Assembly: GCA_020637295.1 (NCBI GenBank)
Contig: JACJWF010000003.1
Span: 298,960 to 362,959, forward strand
Source: Acidimicrobiaceae bacterium
Lineage (GTDB): Bacteria; Actinomycetota; Acidimicrobiia; Acidimicrobiales; Ilumatobacteraceae
Direction of reading: 5' to 3'
Length of the DNA: 64,000 nucleotides
The translations under genes and the position numbers were made by a program. Positions 1 through 7,057 of the stretch are shown here, one piece after another. Position 1 is the stretch's first letter. Every line of letters begins with the position of its first letter. Under the pieces are notes generated by a model, which was not told the origin of the DNA, searched no databases, and was given only the letters and a program-made list of their open reading frames with translations.

Positions 1-1
1 C

Positions 2-175
2 GCCTGCGGGCTCACCCAACGGCATCTCGCCGAGCGGGTCGGGCTCCAGGAGCAAGCGATCCAGCGATACGAGGCGACCGACTACGCCGGCGTCAGCTTC
101 GCCCGCCTCGTCGAGATCGCCGAGGCCCTCGACCTCACGATCCACTACGACGTCCGCCTCACCCAGGCGAGCTGA
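2..175 (+). CDS. XRE-family helix-turn-helix protein, C-terminal part (cut by window edge)
   Basis: The open frame runs from the window edge to a TGA at 173-175 and encodes about 57 residues. It reads LTQRHLAERVGLQEQAIQRYE followed by a stretch ending FARLVEIAEALDL, the usual helix 2-helix 3 and helix 4-5 pattern of the Cro/C1 (XRE) DNA-binding fold, with a short hydrophilic tail. The N-terminus and helix 1 lie outside the window. Proteins of this size are commonly antitoxins or autoregulators of small modules. It sits 56 bp upstream of the nucleotidyltransferase remnants and may have belonged to the same accessory locus. That link is inference from position only. Confidence 0.7.
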   Translation, partial: ACGLTQRHLAERVGLQEQAIQRYEATDYAGVSFARLVEIAEALDLTIHYDVRLTQAS

Positions 176-231
176 CCGGACCGAGCGATGCAGCATCCGC
201 CACCGCGTGATTCGACGAATGGACGAGGGAG

Positions 232-975
232 TTGAGCGAGCCTTCCGTCATCTACGAGACCGTGCACGGAAGCAACGCCTACGGGCTCGCGCGTGCGGGT
301 TCTGATGTCGATGTCAAAGGGGTGATGATCGGTCCAGCCGCGTGGTACTTCGGATGGGCGGGCGGACCGGAGCAGATCGATCTCTCCCCCGACCACGTGC
401 GCTACGAGATCCGGAAGTTCTTCCGCCTCGCGGTGGATGCCAACCCCACGGTCCTCGAGCTGATGTGGACCCGGCCCGAGGATCACCGTGTGGTCAGCGC
501 GGCCGGAGAACGGCTGCTTGCTGTACGCGACAGCTTCCTCTCCCGCCGGGTCGCGGAGCGCTTCGGGCGCTACGCACTCGCGCAGCTCAAGCGCATTCGA
601 ACTCATCGAACCTGGCTGCTCTCCCCGCCCGACGAGTCCGCGCAGACCCAGTGGCGCCAGTACAACGACTGGTTGAAGAATCGGAACCCGACGCGATCGG
701 CCCTCGAGGCTCGATTCGGGTACGACACCAAGCACGGCATGCACCTCGTTCGACTCCAACGCATGGCCTTGGAGATCCTCGACAGCGGGACGGTCAACGT
801 GTTCAGACCAGACCGCGAGGAACTCCTCGCCATCCGTGACGGAGCGTGGACATTCGACGAACTGGAAGTGCGGACCTCGGAGATGTCGGCGAAGATCGAT
901 GCCGCCGCACAGCGACCTGGACCTCAAGGGCATTCACCTCGCGCCGACCCGCGAGTTGCTCGGGCTCCGGCCTGA
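232..975 (+). CDS. Pol-beta-superfamily nucleotidyltransferase (RlaP/COG3541-like), C-terminus replaced by out-of-frame sequence
   Basis: Residues 13-30 carry the nucleotidyltransferase signature: Gly-Ser at 13-14, then Asp25-x-Asp27 followed by Lys-Gly. Residues 40-225 match the helical body of the RNA-repair-associated DNA polymerase beta-like family as I know it (EIRKFF, ELMWTRPE, YDTKHGMHLVRL). From about residue 225 (nt 906) the frame stops looking like the family and reads the next gene in the wrong frame until TGA 973-975, so the genuine C-terminus is lost. The start used is TTG 232, behind GAGGGAG with tight spacing. A different start is possible. The catalytic Asp pair is intact, but fold integrity is doubtful. 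Confidence 0.7.
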   Translation: MSEPSVIYETVHGSNAYGLARAGSDVDVKGVMIGPAAWYFGWAGGPEQIDLSPDHVRYEIRKFFRLAVDANPTVLELMWTRPEDHRVVSAAGERLLAVRDSFLSRRVAERFGRYALAQLKRIRTHRTWLLSPPDESAQTQWRQYNDWLKNRNPTRSALEARFGYDTKHGMHLVRLQRMALEILDSGTVNVFRPDREELLAIRDGAWTFDELEVRTSEMSAKIDAAAQRPGPQGHSPRADPRVARAPA

Positions 976-1579
976 CGTCGCGGTCCACGACCTGACCGCG
1001 TTCCATCGCGGAGTGGAGTGCGACCTGACCACCAACGAAGCCGGCTCGGCGCTAGCGCTGCTCCTCAACGGCAATGGCAACATGCTCGAGCGGATCCTGT
1101 CCCCCTTCCAGCTCACGCTGACGGACGAGGTGCTCGAGCTGCAGGGTCTCGCTCGCCGATCCGTGTCCCGGTTGTTCGTTCGCCACTACGCCGGCTTCTT
1201 TCGTGGGTGCCAGCGCGAGCACGTACGCGAAGCAACCGCGAAGACGATGCTCTACAGCTATCGGGTGGCACTCACCGGAGTCCATCTGCTCCGCTCCGGA
1301 GTGCTCGAACCGAACCTGACCGTGCTCGCACCCTTGTTCGGCTACCACGACGTCGCCGAGCTGGTCGCCCTCAAGCAGGCAGGGACGGAACACGGTCCGC
1401 TCGCCGACGACCTCGACCAGCATCACCGTCGTCGCTGGCCCGAGCTCGAACAGGCCCTCGTCGACGCCGAGGCCGAGTCGAACTTGCCTGCCGAGGCTCC
1501 CAACGCCGCCGAGATCGAGGGGTGGCTGATCTCGGCGCGGCTGTCGGCGTTGACGTCGAGCGATCGATCGAACGAGTAG
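906..1579 (+). pseudogene. Second pol-beta-type nucleotidyltransferase, N-terminus deleted
   Basis: The frame from about nt 906 reads PHSDLDLKGIHLAPTRELLGL and then a helical domain to TAG 1577-1579. DLDLKG is the second half of the nucleotidyltransferase motif. The Gly-Ser half and the preceding strand, normally 15-25 residues upstream, are missing. In-frame sequence upstream of 906 (possible ATG at 836) is only the preceding paralogue read out of frame. Two adjacent paralogues of this type are a known arrangement. Here a deletion of roughly 100-250 bp (inferred) has removed the end of the first and the start of the second. It is unlikely to be catalytic on its own. Confidence 0.65.
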
Positions 1580-1705
1580 CGGAGGTCTCCCAGCGGGTCG
1601 CCGGCGCGGCAGGTGAAGGTTCGCGTCCACCGAGCGACAAGATTCGTTGCACATCCCTGCAGGCAATGTTGTCGCTGGGCGAATCCGAGTACACCCCGCG
1701 GTGGC

Positions 1706-1721
1706 CGGTTCACGTGAACCG
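1706..1721. promoter_or_regulatory. Perfect 16-bp palindrome upstream of the AlkZ-like gene
   Basis: CGGTTCACGTGAACCG is self-complementary over all 16 bases. It ends 17 bp before the ATG at 1739, where a repressor would block initiation. Almost the same palindrome (central CG changed to GC) lies at 3770-3787 before the PHP gene, which suggests a shared dimeric regulator. Confidence 0.55.
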
Positions 1722-1738
1722 CTACGGTCCCACGGTCA

Positions 1739-2884
1739 ATGCGCCTCACCGCCCGCCAGTTGAACCGGTCGCTGCTGCAACGCCAGTGGCTGCTGGCCCG
1801 TCAGGTCGCCACGCCCGCGGACGCGCTGCGGGCCATCCTGGCCCTCCAGGCCCAGGAGCCGCCCTCGCCGTACCTCGCGTTGTGGAACCGGCTGGACGGG
1901 TTCGCGGCAGAACACCTCGACGACGCGCTGGCGGACGTCACGGCCGTGAGGGCCACGCTGGTCCGCATCGCCCTCCACATCGTCCACGCCGACGAGTACA
2001 CGACGATGCATGCGGCGATGTCCAACAACCTGCGGGCGTCGCGGCTCAACGACCGGCGGTTCACCGAACCTGGCTTCACGAAGGCCGACGCCGACGAGCA
2101 CCTCGCTGCGCTGCTGGAGTTCACCGCCGAGCCCCGCACGGCCGACGAGATCATCGAGATGCTGCAGCCGCTCGTGCCCGGCCGCGACGCCGCCAAGTTG
2201 TGGTGGGCGTACCGCACGTTCGCCCCGCTGCGGTACGTGCCGGTCGGCCCGCCGTGGAGCTTCGACGTGAAGGACCGCAACTTCCAGACGGCGCCCGCGG
2301 ACCCGCCCCGGCCGGCGCATGAGGAAGCGCTCGGCCGGCTGCTGTGGCGCTACCTGGAAGCGTTCGGACCGGCCACCGCGAAGGACTTCGGCCAGTTCGC
2401 GATGCAGCGCAAGCCGTCCGTCGACACCGCGCTCCAGCAGGTGGGCGACCGCCTCGTCCACCACGAGGGCCCGAACGGCGAGCCCCTGCTGGACGTGCCA
2501 CACGGCGCCGTCGCCACCGGCGAAGAACCCGCCCCGCCCCGCCTGCTCGGCATGTGGGACAACGTGCACCTCGCCCACGTGGACCGCACGAGGACGCTGG
2601 ACGACGACGTCCGGCCGCACGTGATCCGCCGCAACGGCGACACCCTGCCCACCGTGCTGGTGGATGGCCGGGTCATCGGCGTCTGGCGCACCACCCCCGA
2701 GGGCGCGGTCGAGGCCCGCCTGTTCCGCGAACCGGACGACGATGCGGCCGAGGCGCTCACCACGGAGGCCAGTGCGCTGAGCACGTTCCTCGCCACCCGC
2801 ACGCACGCGATCTACCGCCGCTACGACCACTGGTGGGCGGACCTCCCCGGCCGCGCGACCGTGCTGCACTCGCCCGCAGGGTGA
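1739..2884 (+). CDS. AlkZ/AlkX-like winged-helix DNA glycosylase
   Basis: The 381-residue protein has the length and order of the HTH_42/AlkZ family: an N-terminal segment LTARQLNRSLLQRQWLL, the LQAQ motif with Gln37 and Gln39, then tandem winged-helix units, and a C-terminal region with a VWRTTPEG strand. In the characterised Streptomyces enzyme the Q-x-Q pair is catalytic in unhooking interstrand crosslinks and alkylated bases, and it falls at the same residue numbers here. The gene stands alone between the nucleotidyltransferase debris and a terminator-like hairpin, and is preceded by a palindromic operator candidate. Family assignment is strong. Substrate (crosslink or alkyl base) is inferred from the family. 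Confidence 0.82.
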   Translation: MRLTARQLNRSLLQRQWLLARQVATPADALRAILALQAQEPPSPYLALWNRLDGFAAEHLDDALADVTAVRATLVRIALHIVHADEYTTMHAAMSNNLRASRLNDRRFTEPGFTKADADEHLAALLEFTAEPRTADEIIEMLQPLVPGRDAAKLWWAYRTFAPLRYVPVGPPWSFDVKDRNFQTAPADPPRPAHEEALGRLLWRYLEAFGPATAKDFGQFAMQRKPSVDTALQQVGDRLVHHEGPNGEPLLDVPHGAVATGEEPAPPRLLGMWDNVHLAHVDRTRTLDDDVRPHVIRRNGDTLPTVLVDGRVIGVWRTTPEGAVEARLFREPDDDAAEALTTEASALSTFLATRTHAIYRRYDHWWADLPGRATVLHSPAG

Positions 2885-2900
2885 GAGTTCGTTGACAATC

Positions 2901-2943
2901 GGCGGCGGCCCGGGTCCCGGGTCGTCCGCCGCCGTTACGGTCG
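2901..2943. terminator. GC-rich hairpin after the AlkZ-like gene
   Basis: GGCGGCGG at 2901-2908 pairs perfectly with CCGCCGCC at 2936-2943, enclosing a second small palindrome. It starts 17 bp after the glycosylase stop and has no T-run. Its position argues that the next gene starts at GTG 2949 rather than at the in-frame TTG 2892. Confidence 0.45.
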
Positions 2944-2948
2944 ATCGG

Positions 2949-3434
2949 GTGGGCGCCAGCACCTCATCTCTGCCACGGCGGACGGTCGTCGATTTCTGGC
3001 TGGACCTGCTGCTGGTGGTGGCGTTCACGTTCGACTACAGCTTCCGCTTCACCGGCCTGACGATCCACGAGTGGATCGGAATGGTGTTCGTCGTGCTCGT
3101 CCCCGTGCACCTCACCCAGCACTGGGACTGGGTGGTGCGCACCACCCGCCGCCTGGTCGGCCGATGGCGCACCCCGAGCCGGGAGTCGCTGCGCTGGGTC
3201 GTGGACCTGCTGCTGCTCGGAGCCTTCGTGCTGTGCGTCGCGTCCGGCCTGCTGGTGTCGCAGAAGGCGCTGCCGGCGCTCGGGCTGCGGCCGGGCGACG
3301 ACAACTTCTGGCGCGGGCTGCACACCACCACCGCCGACGTCTCCGTCGCCCTCACCGCATTGCACGTCGCGCTCAGCTGGCGCTGGGGGCTGACGGTGGC
3401 CAAGCGCCTCTTCCGCCGCAAGGCTGCCGCATGA
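2949..3434 (+). CDS. DUF4405-type haem-binding membrane protein
   Basis: The protein has 161 residues with four hydrophobic segments (about 14-33, 40-56, 82-104 and 128-145). Histidines sit at helix ends in the pattern of the DUF4405/flavinylation-associated cytochrome family: His40 in IHEWIG, His54 and His58 in HLTQHWDW, His125 and His139. These would ligate b-type haems for transmembrane electron transfer. The next gene overlaps by ATGA at 3431, so the two are probably co-translated. GTG 2949 is preferred because the longer TTG form reads through a terminator-like hairpin. No flavin transferase is visible nearby, so the partner redox protein is unknown. Confidence 0.72.
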   Translation: MGASTSSLPRRTVVDFWLDLLLVVAFTFDYSFRFTGLTIHEWIGMVFVVLVPVHLTQHWDWVVRTTRRLVGRWRTPSRESLRWVVDLLLLGAFVLCVASGLLVSQKALPALGLRPGDDNFWRGLHTTTADVSVALTALHVALSWRWGLTVAKRLFRRKAAA

Positions 3435-3763
3435 GCCGCTACCTCCATCGTCTGGCCGTGGTGTGTGTGGTGATCGCCGCCGTGGTCGGGCTCGGATTCC
3501 TCTGGCGGGTCAGCCCTGCCGCGGGTCTGGTGGAGGACGGTGGCGGGCCGCGCCGGGAGCTGCCGGCGGGTGCAACCCAGCCCCGTGACGGCGATCGCCA
3601 CCATCTGCGGCTCGACGGTGGGCTCGACCTCAACAGCGTGGACGACCTCGGCCAGACGGTGTTCATCGGCGTCGGGGTGCTGGCGGTCGTGGTGGCTGTC
3701 GATCGCGCTCGCCGGCGCCGCCGCCCGGTCGTCCCCCGGACGTCGGGAGGGTCCGGGAGCTGA
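3431..3763 (+). CDS. Small membrane protein paired with the DUF4405 cytochrome
   Basis: The product has 110 residues. Its start codon lies in an ATGA overlap with the upstream stop. It has an N-terminal hydrophobic helix (about residues 8-26), a polar Gly/Arg-rich middle, and a second helix (about 77-90, TVFIGVGVLAVVVAV) followed by a strongly basic tail (RARRRRR). The topology suggests both ends on the same side of the membrane. I recognise no family. The translational coupling suggests a subunit or assembly partner of the haem protein before it. Confidence 0.6.
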   Translation: MSRYLHRLAVVCVVIAAVVGLGFLWRVSPAAGLVEDGGGPRRELPAGATQPRDGDRHHLRLDGGLDLNSVDDLGQTVFIGVGVLAVVVAVDRARRRRRPVVPRTSGGSGS

Positions 3764-3769
3764 CCCGGT

Positions 3770-3787
3770 GCGGTTCAGCTGAACCGC
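3770..3787. promoter_or_regulatory. Perfect 18-bp palindrome upstream of the PHP gene
   Basis: GCGGTTCAGCTGAACCGC is fully self-complementary and ends 22 bp before ATG 3810. The core CGGTTCA-NN-TGAACCG is identical to the palindrome at 1706-1721 except for the two central bases. It is probably the operator of a dimeric regulator controlling both DNA-metabolism genes. Confidence 0.55.
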
Positions 3788-3809
3788 CACCCGTCCTACA
3801 CTCGCCCGC

Positions 3810-4835
3810 ATGACGCCGGTCGAAGCCCTGGAGCGCGTGGTCCACTGCCTCGACCGCGCCCACGAGTCCGGCTTCAAGACCAAGGCGTTCGTGCGGGCGC
3901 TCGACGTCGCCCGGGCCACACCCGCCGACGAGCTGGCCGAGCGGGCGGCCGCCGGCACGCTCACCGACCTGGAAGGCATCGGCGACTCGTCCGCCACCGT
4001 CATCCAGCAGGCGCTGGCCGGCGGCACCGTCGCCTACCTCACCGAGCTGGAGGGCAAGACCCAGGTCCCCCTCACCGACGCCGGTGCCGTCTACCGCCAG
4101 GCGCTGAAGGGCGACCTCCACCTGCACTCCCGCTGGAGTGACGGCGGCGCCACCATCGAGGCGATGGCCCGCACTGCGATCGCCCTCGGCCACGAGTACA
4201 TGGTGCTGACCGACCACTCGCCCCGCCTCACTGTCGCTCACGGCCTGAGCGTCGAGCGGCTGGAGCAGCAACTGGCCGACGTCGCCACGCTGAACCACCA
4301 GCTGGCCCCGTTCCGCATCCTCACCGGCATCGAGGTGGACATCCTCGAGGACGGGACGCTGGACCACGGCGACGACATGCTGTCCCGGTTGGACCTGGTG
4401 ATCGCCAGCGTCCACTCCAAGCTGCGCATGGCCGGCAAGGAGATGACCGAGCGCATGGTCCGGGCCGTCGCCAACCCGCACGTGGACGTGCTCGGCCACT
4501 GCACCGGCCGGATGATCGGCAAGCGCGACCCGTCCAGCTTCGACCCGGACTACGTGTTCGCCGCCTGCGCCCACTTCCACACCGCGGTGGAGATCAACTG
4601 CCGTCCTGAGCGGCTGGACCCACCCCGCGACCTGCTGAAGATGGCCATCGACTACGGCTGCTGGTTCTCGATCGACAGCGACGCCCACTCCACCGGCCAG
4701 CTGGAATGGCAGCCGCTCGGCTGCAACCGGGCCGCCGAGGTGGGCGTGCCGCTGGACCGCGTGATCAACACCTTCACCGCCGATCGCCTGCTGGCCTGGA
4801 CCCGAGGCGACGATGGCGACGACGGCGCAGAGTGA
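3810..4835 (+). CDS. PolX-like PHP-domain phosphoesterase with N-terminal helix-hairpin-helix
   Basis: The 341-residue protein has a helical N-terminus with a DNA-binding helix-hairpin-helix (LTDLEGIGDSSATVIQQAL, about 51-69), followed by a PHP domain. The metal-site motifs are in order: D102-L-H104-L-H106, D135-H136 in VLTDHSP, Glu in GIEVDIL, His in ASVHSKL, GHCTGR, and DSDAHS near the C-terminus. This resembles the C-terminal half of bacterial PolX, whose PHP domain is a Mn-dependent 3'-5' exonuclease or AP endonuclease. The polymerase palm domain is absent. A DNA-repair or nucleotide-phosphatase role is inferred. It shares an operator candidate with the AlkZ-like gene. Confidence 0.82.
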   Translation: MTPVEALERVVHCLDRAHESGFKTKAFVRALDVARATPADELAERAAAGTLTDLEGIGDSSATVIQQALAGGTVAYLTELEGKTQVPLTDAGAVYRQALKGDLHLHSRWSDGGATIEAMARTAIALGHEYMVLTDHSPRLTVAHGLSVERLEQQLADVATLNHQLAPFRILTGIEVDILEDGTLDHGDDMLSRLDLVIASVHSKLRMAGKEMTERMVRAVANPHVDVLGHCTGRMIGKRDPSSFDPDYVFAACAHFHTAVEINCRPERLDPPRDLLKMAIDYGCWFSIDSDAHSTGQLEWQPLGCNRAAEVGVPLDRVINTFTADRLLAWTRGDDGDDGAE

Positions 4836-4903
4836 CCGTCGCGGGCCGTTGGGGCCGGCGGGCGCGCGCCGATAGCATCTGATCCCTATGTCGAATAGTA
4901 GCA

Positions 4904-4928
4904 GGAAATTTCCAGGCATTTCCCCTGG
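4904..4928. promoter_or_regulatory. AT-richer inverted repeats upstream of the integrase gene
   Basis: The 138 bp between the PHP gene and the integrase are less GC-rich than their surroundings. They contain the perfect palindrome GGAAATTTCC (4904-4913), and CCAGG/CCTGG arms (4912-4916 and 4924-4928). Such sites before an integrase could be a promoter operator, an integrase arm site or part of the left attachment site. The sequence alone cannot separate these. Confidence 0.35.
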
Positions 4929-4973
4929 TAACGGTTCGCTACAGCGCTTCGTCTGTGCACTACACTCAGCGTA

Positions 4974-5939
4974 GTGGCGAACAACCCCCGCGATGACGAC
5001 ACGACGGCCCGGACGATCCTGTCGACGGTGCACGCTGAGGCGCGGCCGTGGGCGACGTCGTGGTTCCGCTCACTGCGCGCCGACGGCAAGTCGTACCGGA
5101 CGATCGAGAACTACCTGGCGACCGTCCGTGAGTTCTCGGCCTGGTGCGCGGCCAACGATCACCCGGTCGCCTTTGCGAGCCAGACGCCGGCGAACGTGCG
5201 GCAGTGGATCGTTGAGCAACTTGACGACCGCTCGCCGACCGGCCCCGCGGTGGGCACGGTGGTACTCCGGTTCCGCTGTCTGCAGCAGTGGTTCCGCTGG
5301 CTCGTCGAGGAGGACGAGCTCGCGGTGTCGCCAATGGCGAAGATGAAGGCGCCGAAGGCCACCGACGAACGCCCCGTGCCCGTGCTGACGGACGAGCAGC
5401 TGCGCGCCCTGCTGCACGCCACCCGCGGCAAGGACTGGATGAGCCGCCGCGATCACGCCATCATCCGGCTGTTCATCGACTCGGGCATGCGGCTGGGGGA
5501 GATGGTCGGCATCCGCGTGCAGGACGTCGACCTCGAGGCCCAGGTGGTGCTCGTCGTCGGCAAGGGCGCCCGACACCGCATCGTCCCGTTCGGGTCGAAG
5601 ACGGCCGAGGCGCTCGATCGCTACGAGCGCGTCAGGAACACTCGCCCGCAGGCGAACGAGCCGCAGTGGTGGCTCGGCACCCGTGGCACCATCGGCCACA
5701 ACGGCATCGCCGCGATGCTGCAGGCTCGTGCCGACCAGGCCGGCATCGGACACCTGCACGCCCACCAGTTCCGCCACACAGCAGCACACCGATGGCTCAA
5801 GATGGGCGGCACCGAGTCGGACCTGATGCGCAACGCCGGCTGGGCCAACTCGGCGATGCTGCAGCGCTACGGCCGCTCAGCGGCCGCTGAGCGGGCACGC
5901 GAGGCGCATCGCAGGATCGCTCCCGGAGACTCGCTGTGA
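4974..5939 (+). CDS. Tyrosine recombinase/integrase (Xer-like)
   Basis: The 321-residue protein has an N-terminal SAM-like core-binding domain (about 25-115) and a C-terminal catalytic domain (about 135-310). All active-site residues are visible: Arg173 (GMRLGE), Lys197 (VVGKGAR), His264-x-x-Arg267 (HQFRH), Trp290 in the usual His/Trp position, and nucleophile Tyr299. The start is GTG 4974. The following gene overlaps at GTGA, so the two are coupled. It heads a block with a primase-helicase and a capsid gene, so it is probably the integrase of a mobile element rather than a chromosomal XerC/D. No duplicated attachment site was found by eye. Confidence 0.9.
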   Translation: MANNPRDDDTTARTILSTVHAEARPWATSWFRSLRADGKSYRTIENYLATVREFSAWCAANDHPVAFASQTPANVRQWIVEQLDDRSPTGPAVGTVVLRFRCLQQWFRWLVEEDELAVSPMAKMKAPKATDERPVPVLTDEQLRALLHATRGKDWMSRRDHAIIRLFIDSGMRLGEMVGIRVQDVDLEAQVVLVVGKGARHRIVPFGSKTAEALDRYERVRNTRPQANEPQWWLGTRGTIGHNGIAAMLQARADQAGIGHLHAHQFRHTAAHRWLKMGGTESDLMRNAGWANSAMLQRYGRSAAAERAREAHRRIAPGDSL

Positions 5940-6322
5940 GCGACGAACGGCGTCTGCGGTGCCCGAAGTGTGGTCGGCGGGAGTGGCTCGCCGCGGTAGC
6001 AGATGGCCGCGTCACTGTCTTGAATCGATACGTCCGTGGCGTCGCCCTCGGCGAGGGTGGCTCCCGCGCCTTCGGTGACGACGGGAAGTCGAAGACTGAT
6101 CTGCCCGGGTGGGTCGTCCTCGACAGGATCATCTGCCCGGACTGCAAATCGAGCCTCTACCGTCACGGCGCCACGTGGACCGCCGATGGGCGGCGCTATG
6201 ACCGGCTACAGAAGCTGAGTGATGGTTGGCGGCCGGGTGATGCACCACTTGAAGTCCAGCTCGGTCTGCTCGACTCGATACGCGACCACCTGGGGCGAGA
6301 TACCGGCATCGCTGACATCTGA
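5936..6322 (+). CDS. Zinc-ribbon small protein of the integrated element
   Basis: The 128-residue protein has two Cys-x-x-Cys knuckles, Cys9/Cys12 (RCPKCG) and Cys67/Cys70 (CPDCKSSL), about 55 residues apart. They probably form one zinc ribbon around an insert rich in charged residues. The start GTG overlaps the integrase stop by 4 bases. No enzymatic motif is visible. Its place directly behind the integrase suggests a DNA-binding accessory such as an excision factor or regulator, but that is inference. Confidence 0.6.
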   Translation: MSDERRLRCPKCGRREWLAAVADGRVTVLNRYVRGVALGEGGSRAFGDDGKSKTDLPGWVVLDRIICPDCKSSLYRHGATWTADGRRYDRLQKLSDGWRPGDAPLEVQLGLLDSIRDHLGRDTGIADI

Positions 6323-6423
6323 GCGCTATTGTTCATGACAACCGATTGCGCCGCGCCGATGGAGGCACTCTGGCACCGGGGATCTATTTGCACGGTCCTC
6401 ACGATCCTTCGTGAGGTTCTGTC

Positions 6424-6672
6424 ATGCCCCAACGGCAACGTCAACTCATCGGCGCCATCGGCGCGCATGAGTCCTGGGCTCGCACGCCAGATCGTGCCGC
6501 CCGCACCGCACCCGGCCGCCGTGCCTTCCTCGAACGCTTCGAACGCGAGGTCGACCCCGACGGCACACTTCCGCCCGCCGAACGAGCCAAGCGCGCCGAG
6601 TCGGCTCGGAAGGCCTACTTCGCCCGGCTCGCGCTGAAGTCGGCGCAGTCCCGCCGGAAGGCGGTGGCGTGA
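6424..6672 (+). CDS. Small basic protein typical of actinobacterial phage-like islands
   Basis: The 82-residue protein is highly charged. It contains IGAHESWART, FLERFEREVDPDG and ERAKRAESARKAYFARLALKSAQSRRK. I recognise this pattern as a conserved short hypothetical protein found near integrases in actinobacterial genomes. The function is unknown. The C-terminal half is predicted helical and basic, which would suit nucleic-acid binding. It is followed by a strong hairpin at 6689-6715. Confidence 0.6.
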   Translation: MPQRQRQLIGAIGAHESWARTPDRAARTAPGRRAFLERFEREVDPDGTLPPAERAKRAESARKAYFARLALKSAQSRRKAVA

Positions 6673-6688
6673 TGCTCCCGGACAAAGA

Positions 6689-6715
6689 ACGCCCGCCGGC
6701 TCTGCCGGCGGGCGT
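6689..6715. terminator. Perfect 12-bp stem hairpin
   Basis: ACGCCCGCCGGC (6689-6700) and its exact reverse complement (6704-6715) enclose a three-base TCT loop, starting 17 bp after the stop of the small basic protein gene. There is no clear T-tract. It probably separates the integrase transcript from the replication genes. Confidence 0.6.
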
Positions 6716-6841
6716 CAAGATCACTGGCGAGGTGAACACCGGCAAGCGTAGCACGGCTGGTGCAAATGCAACGACTTGCCCCGTCACCTGCAGCACGCCG
6801 GCCACGGCATGCCCGTGGCGCTTCCCGACGGGGGTGGCGTC

Positions 6842-7057
6842 GTGAGCAACTCGCAGATCCGCCGGATGAAGAAGCAGGCGGCCAAGCGGGCCGCGCTGGG
6901 GGCCTCGCGCCTGCAGGGCTGCCGCTGCCCGCACCCCGACGTCGAGGTCCACGGCACGACGGGGCCGCTGTTCGTCAAGCACGACCGTGGCTGCCCGTGC
7001 CTCGGCCTGCCGCGGACGCTGGTCGTCTACAACGAGCCGGGGAGGTGCGAGCGATGA
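6842..7057 (+). CDS. Cys/His-rich small protein upstream of the primase
   Basis: The 71-residue product starts with a basic helix (SNSQIRRMKKQAAKRAAL). It then has a Cys/His cluster, CRCPHPDVEVHG and KHDRGCPCLGLP, that could bind zinc. GTG 6842 follows a GGGGTGG ribosome-binding-like sequence. An ATG at 6809 is a longer option. The stop overlaps the primase start in an ATGA, so the pair is translated together. The function is unknown. A DNA-binding helper for replication initiation is plausible from context. Confidence 0.6.
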   Translation: MSNSQIRRMKKQAAKRAALGASRLQGCRCPHPDVEVHGTTGPLFVKHDRGCPCLGLPRTLVVYNEPGRCER

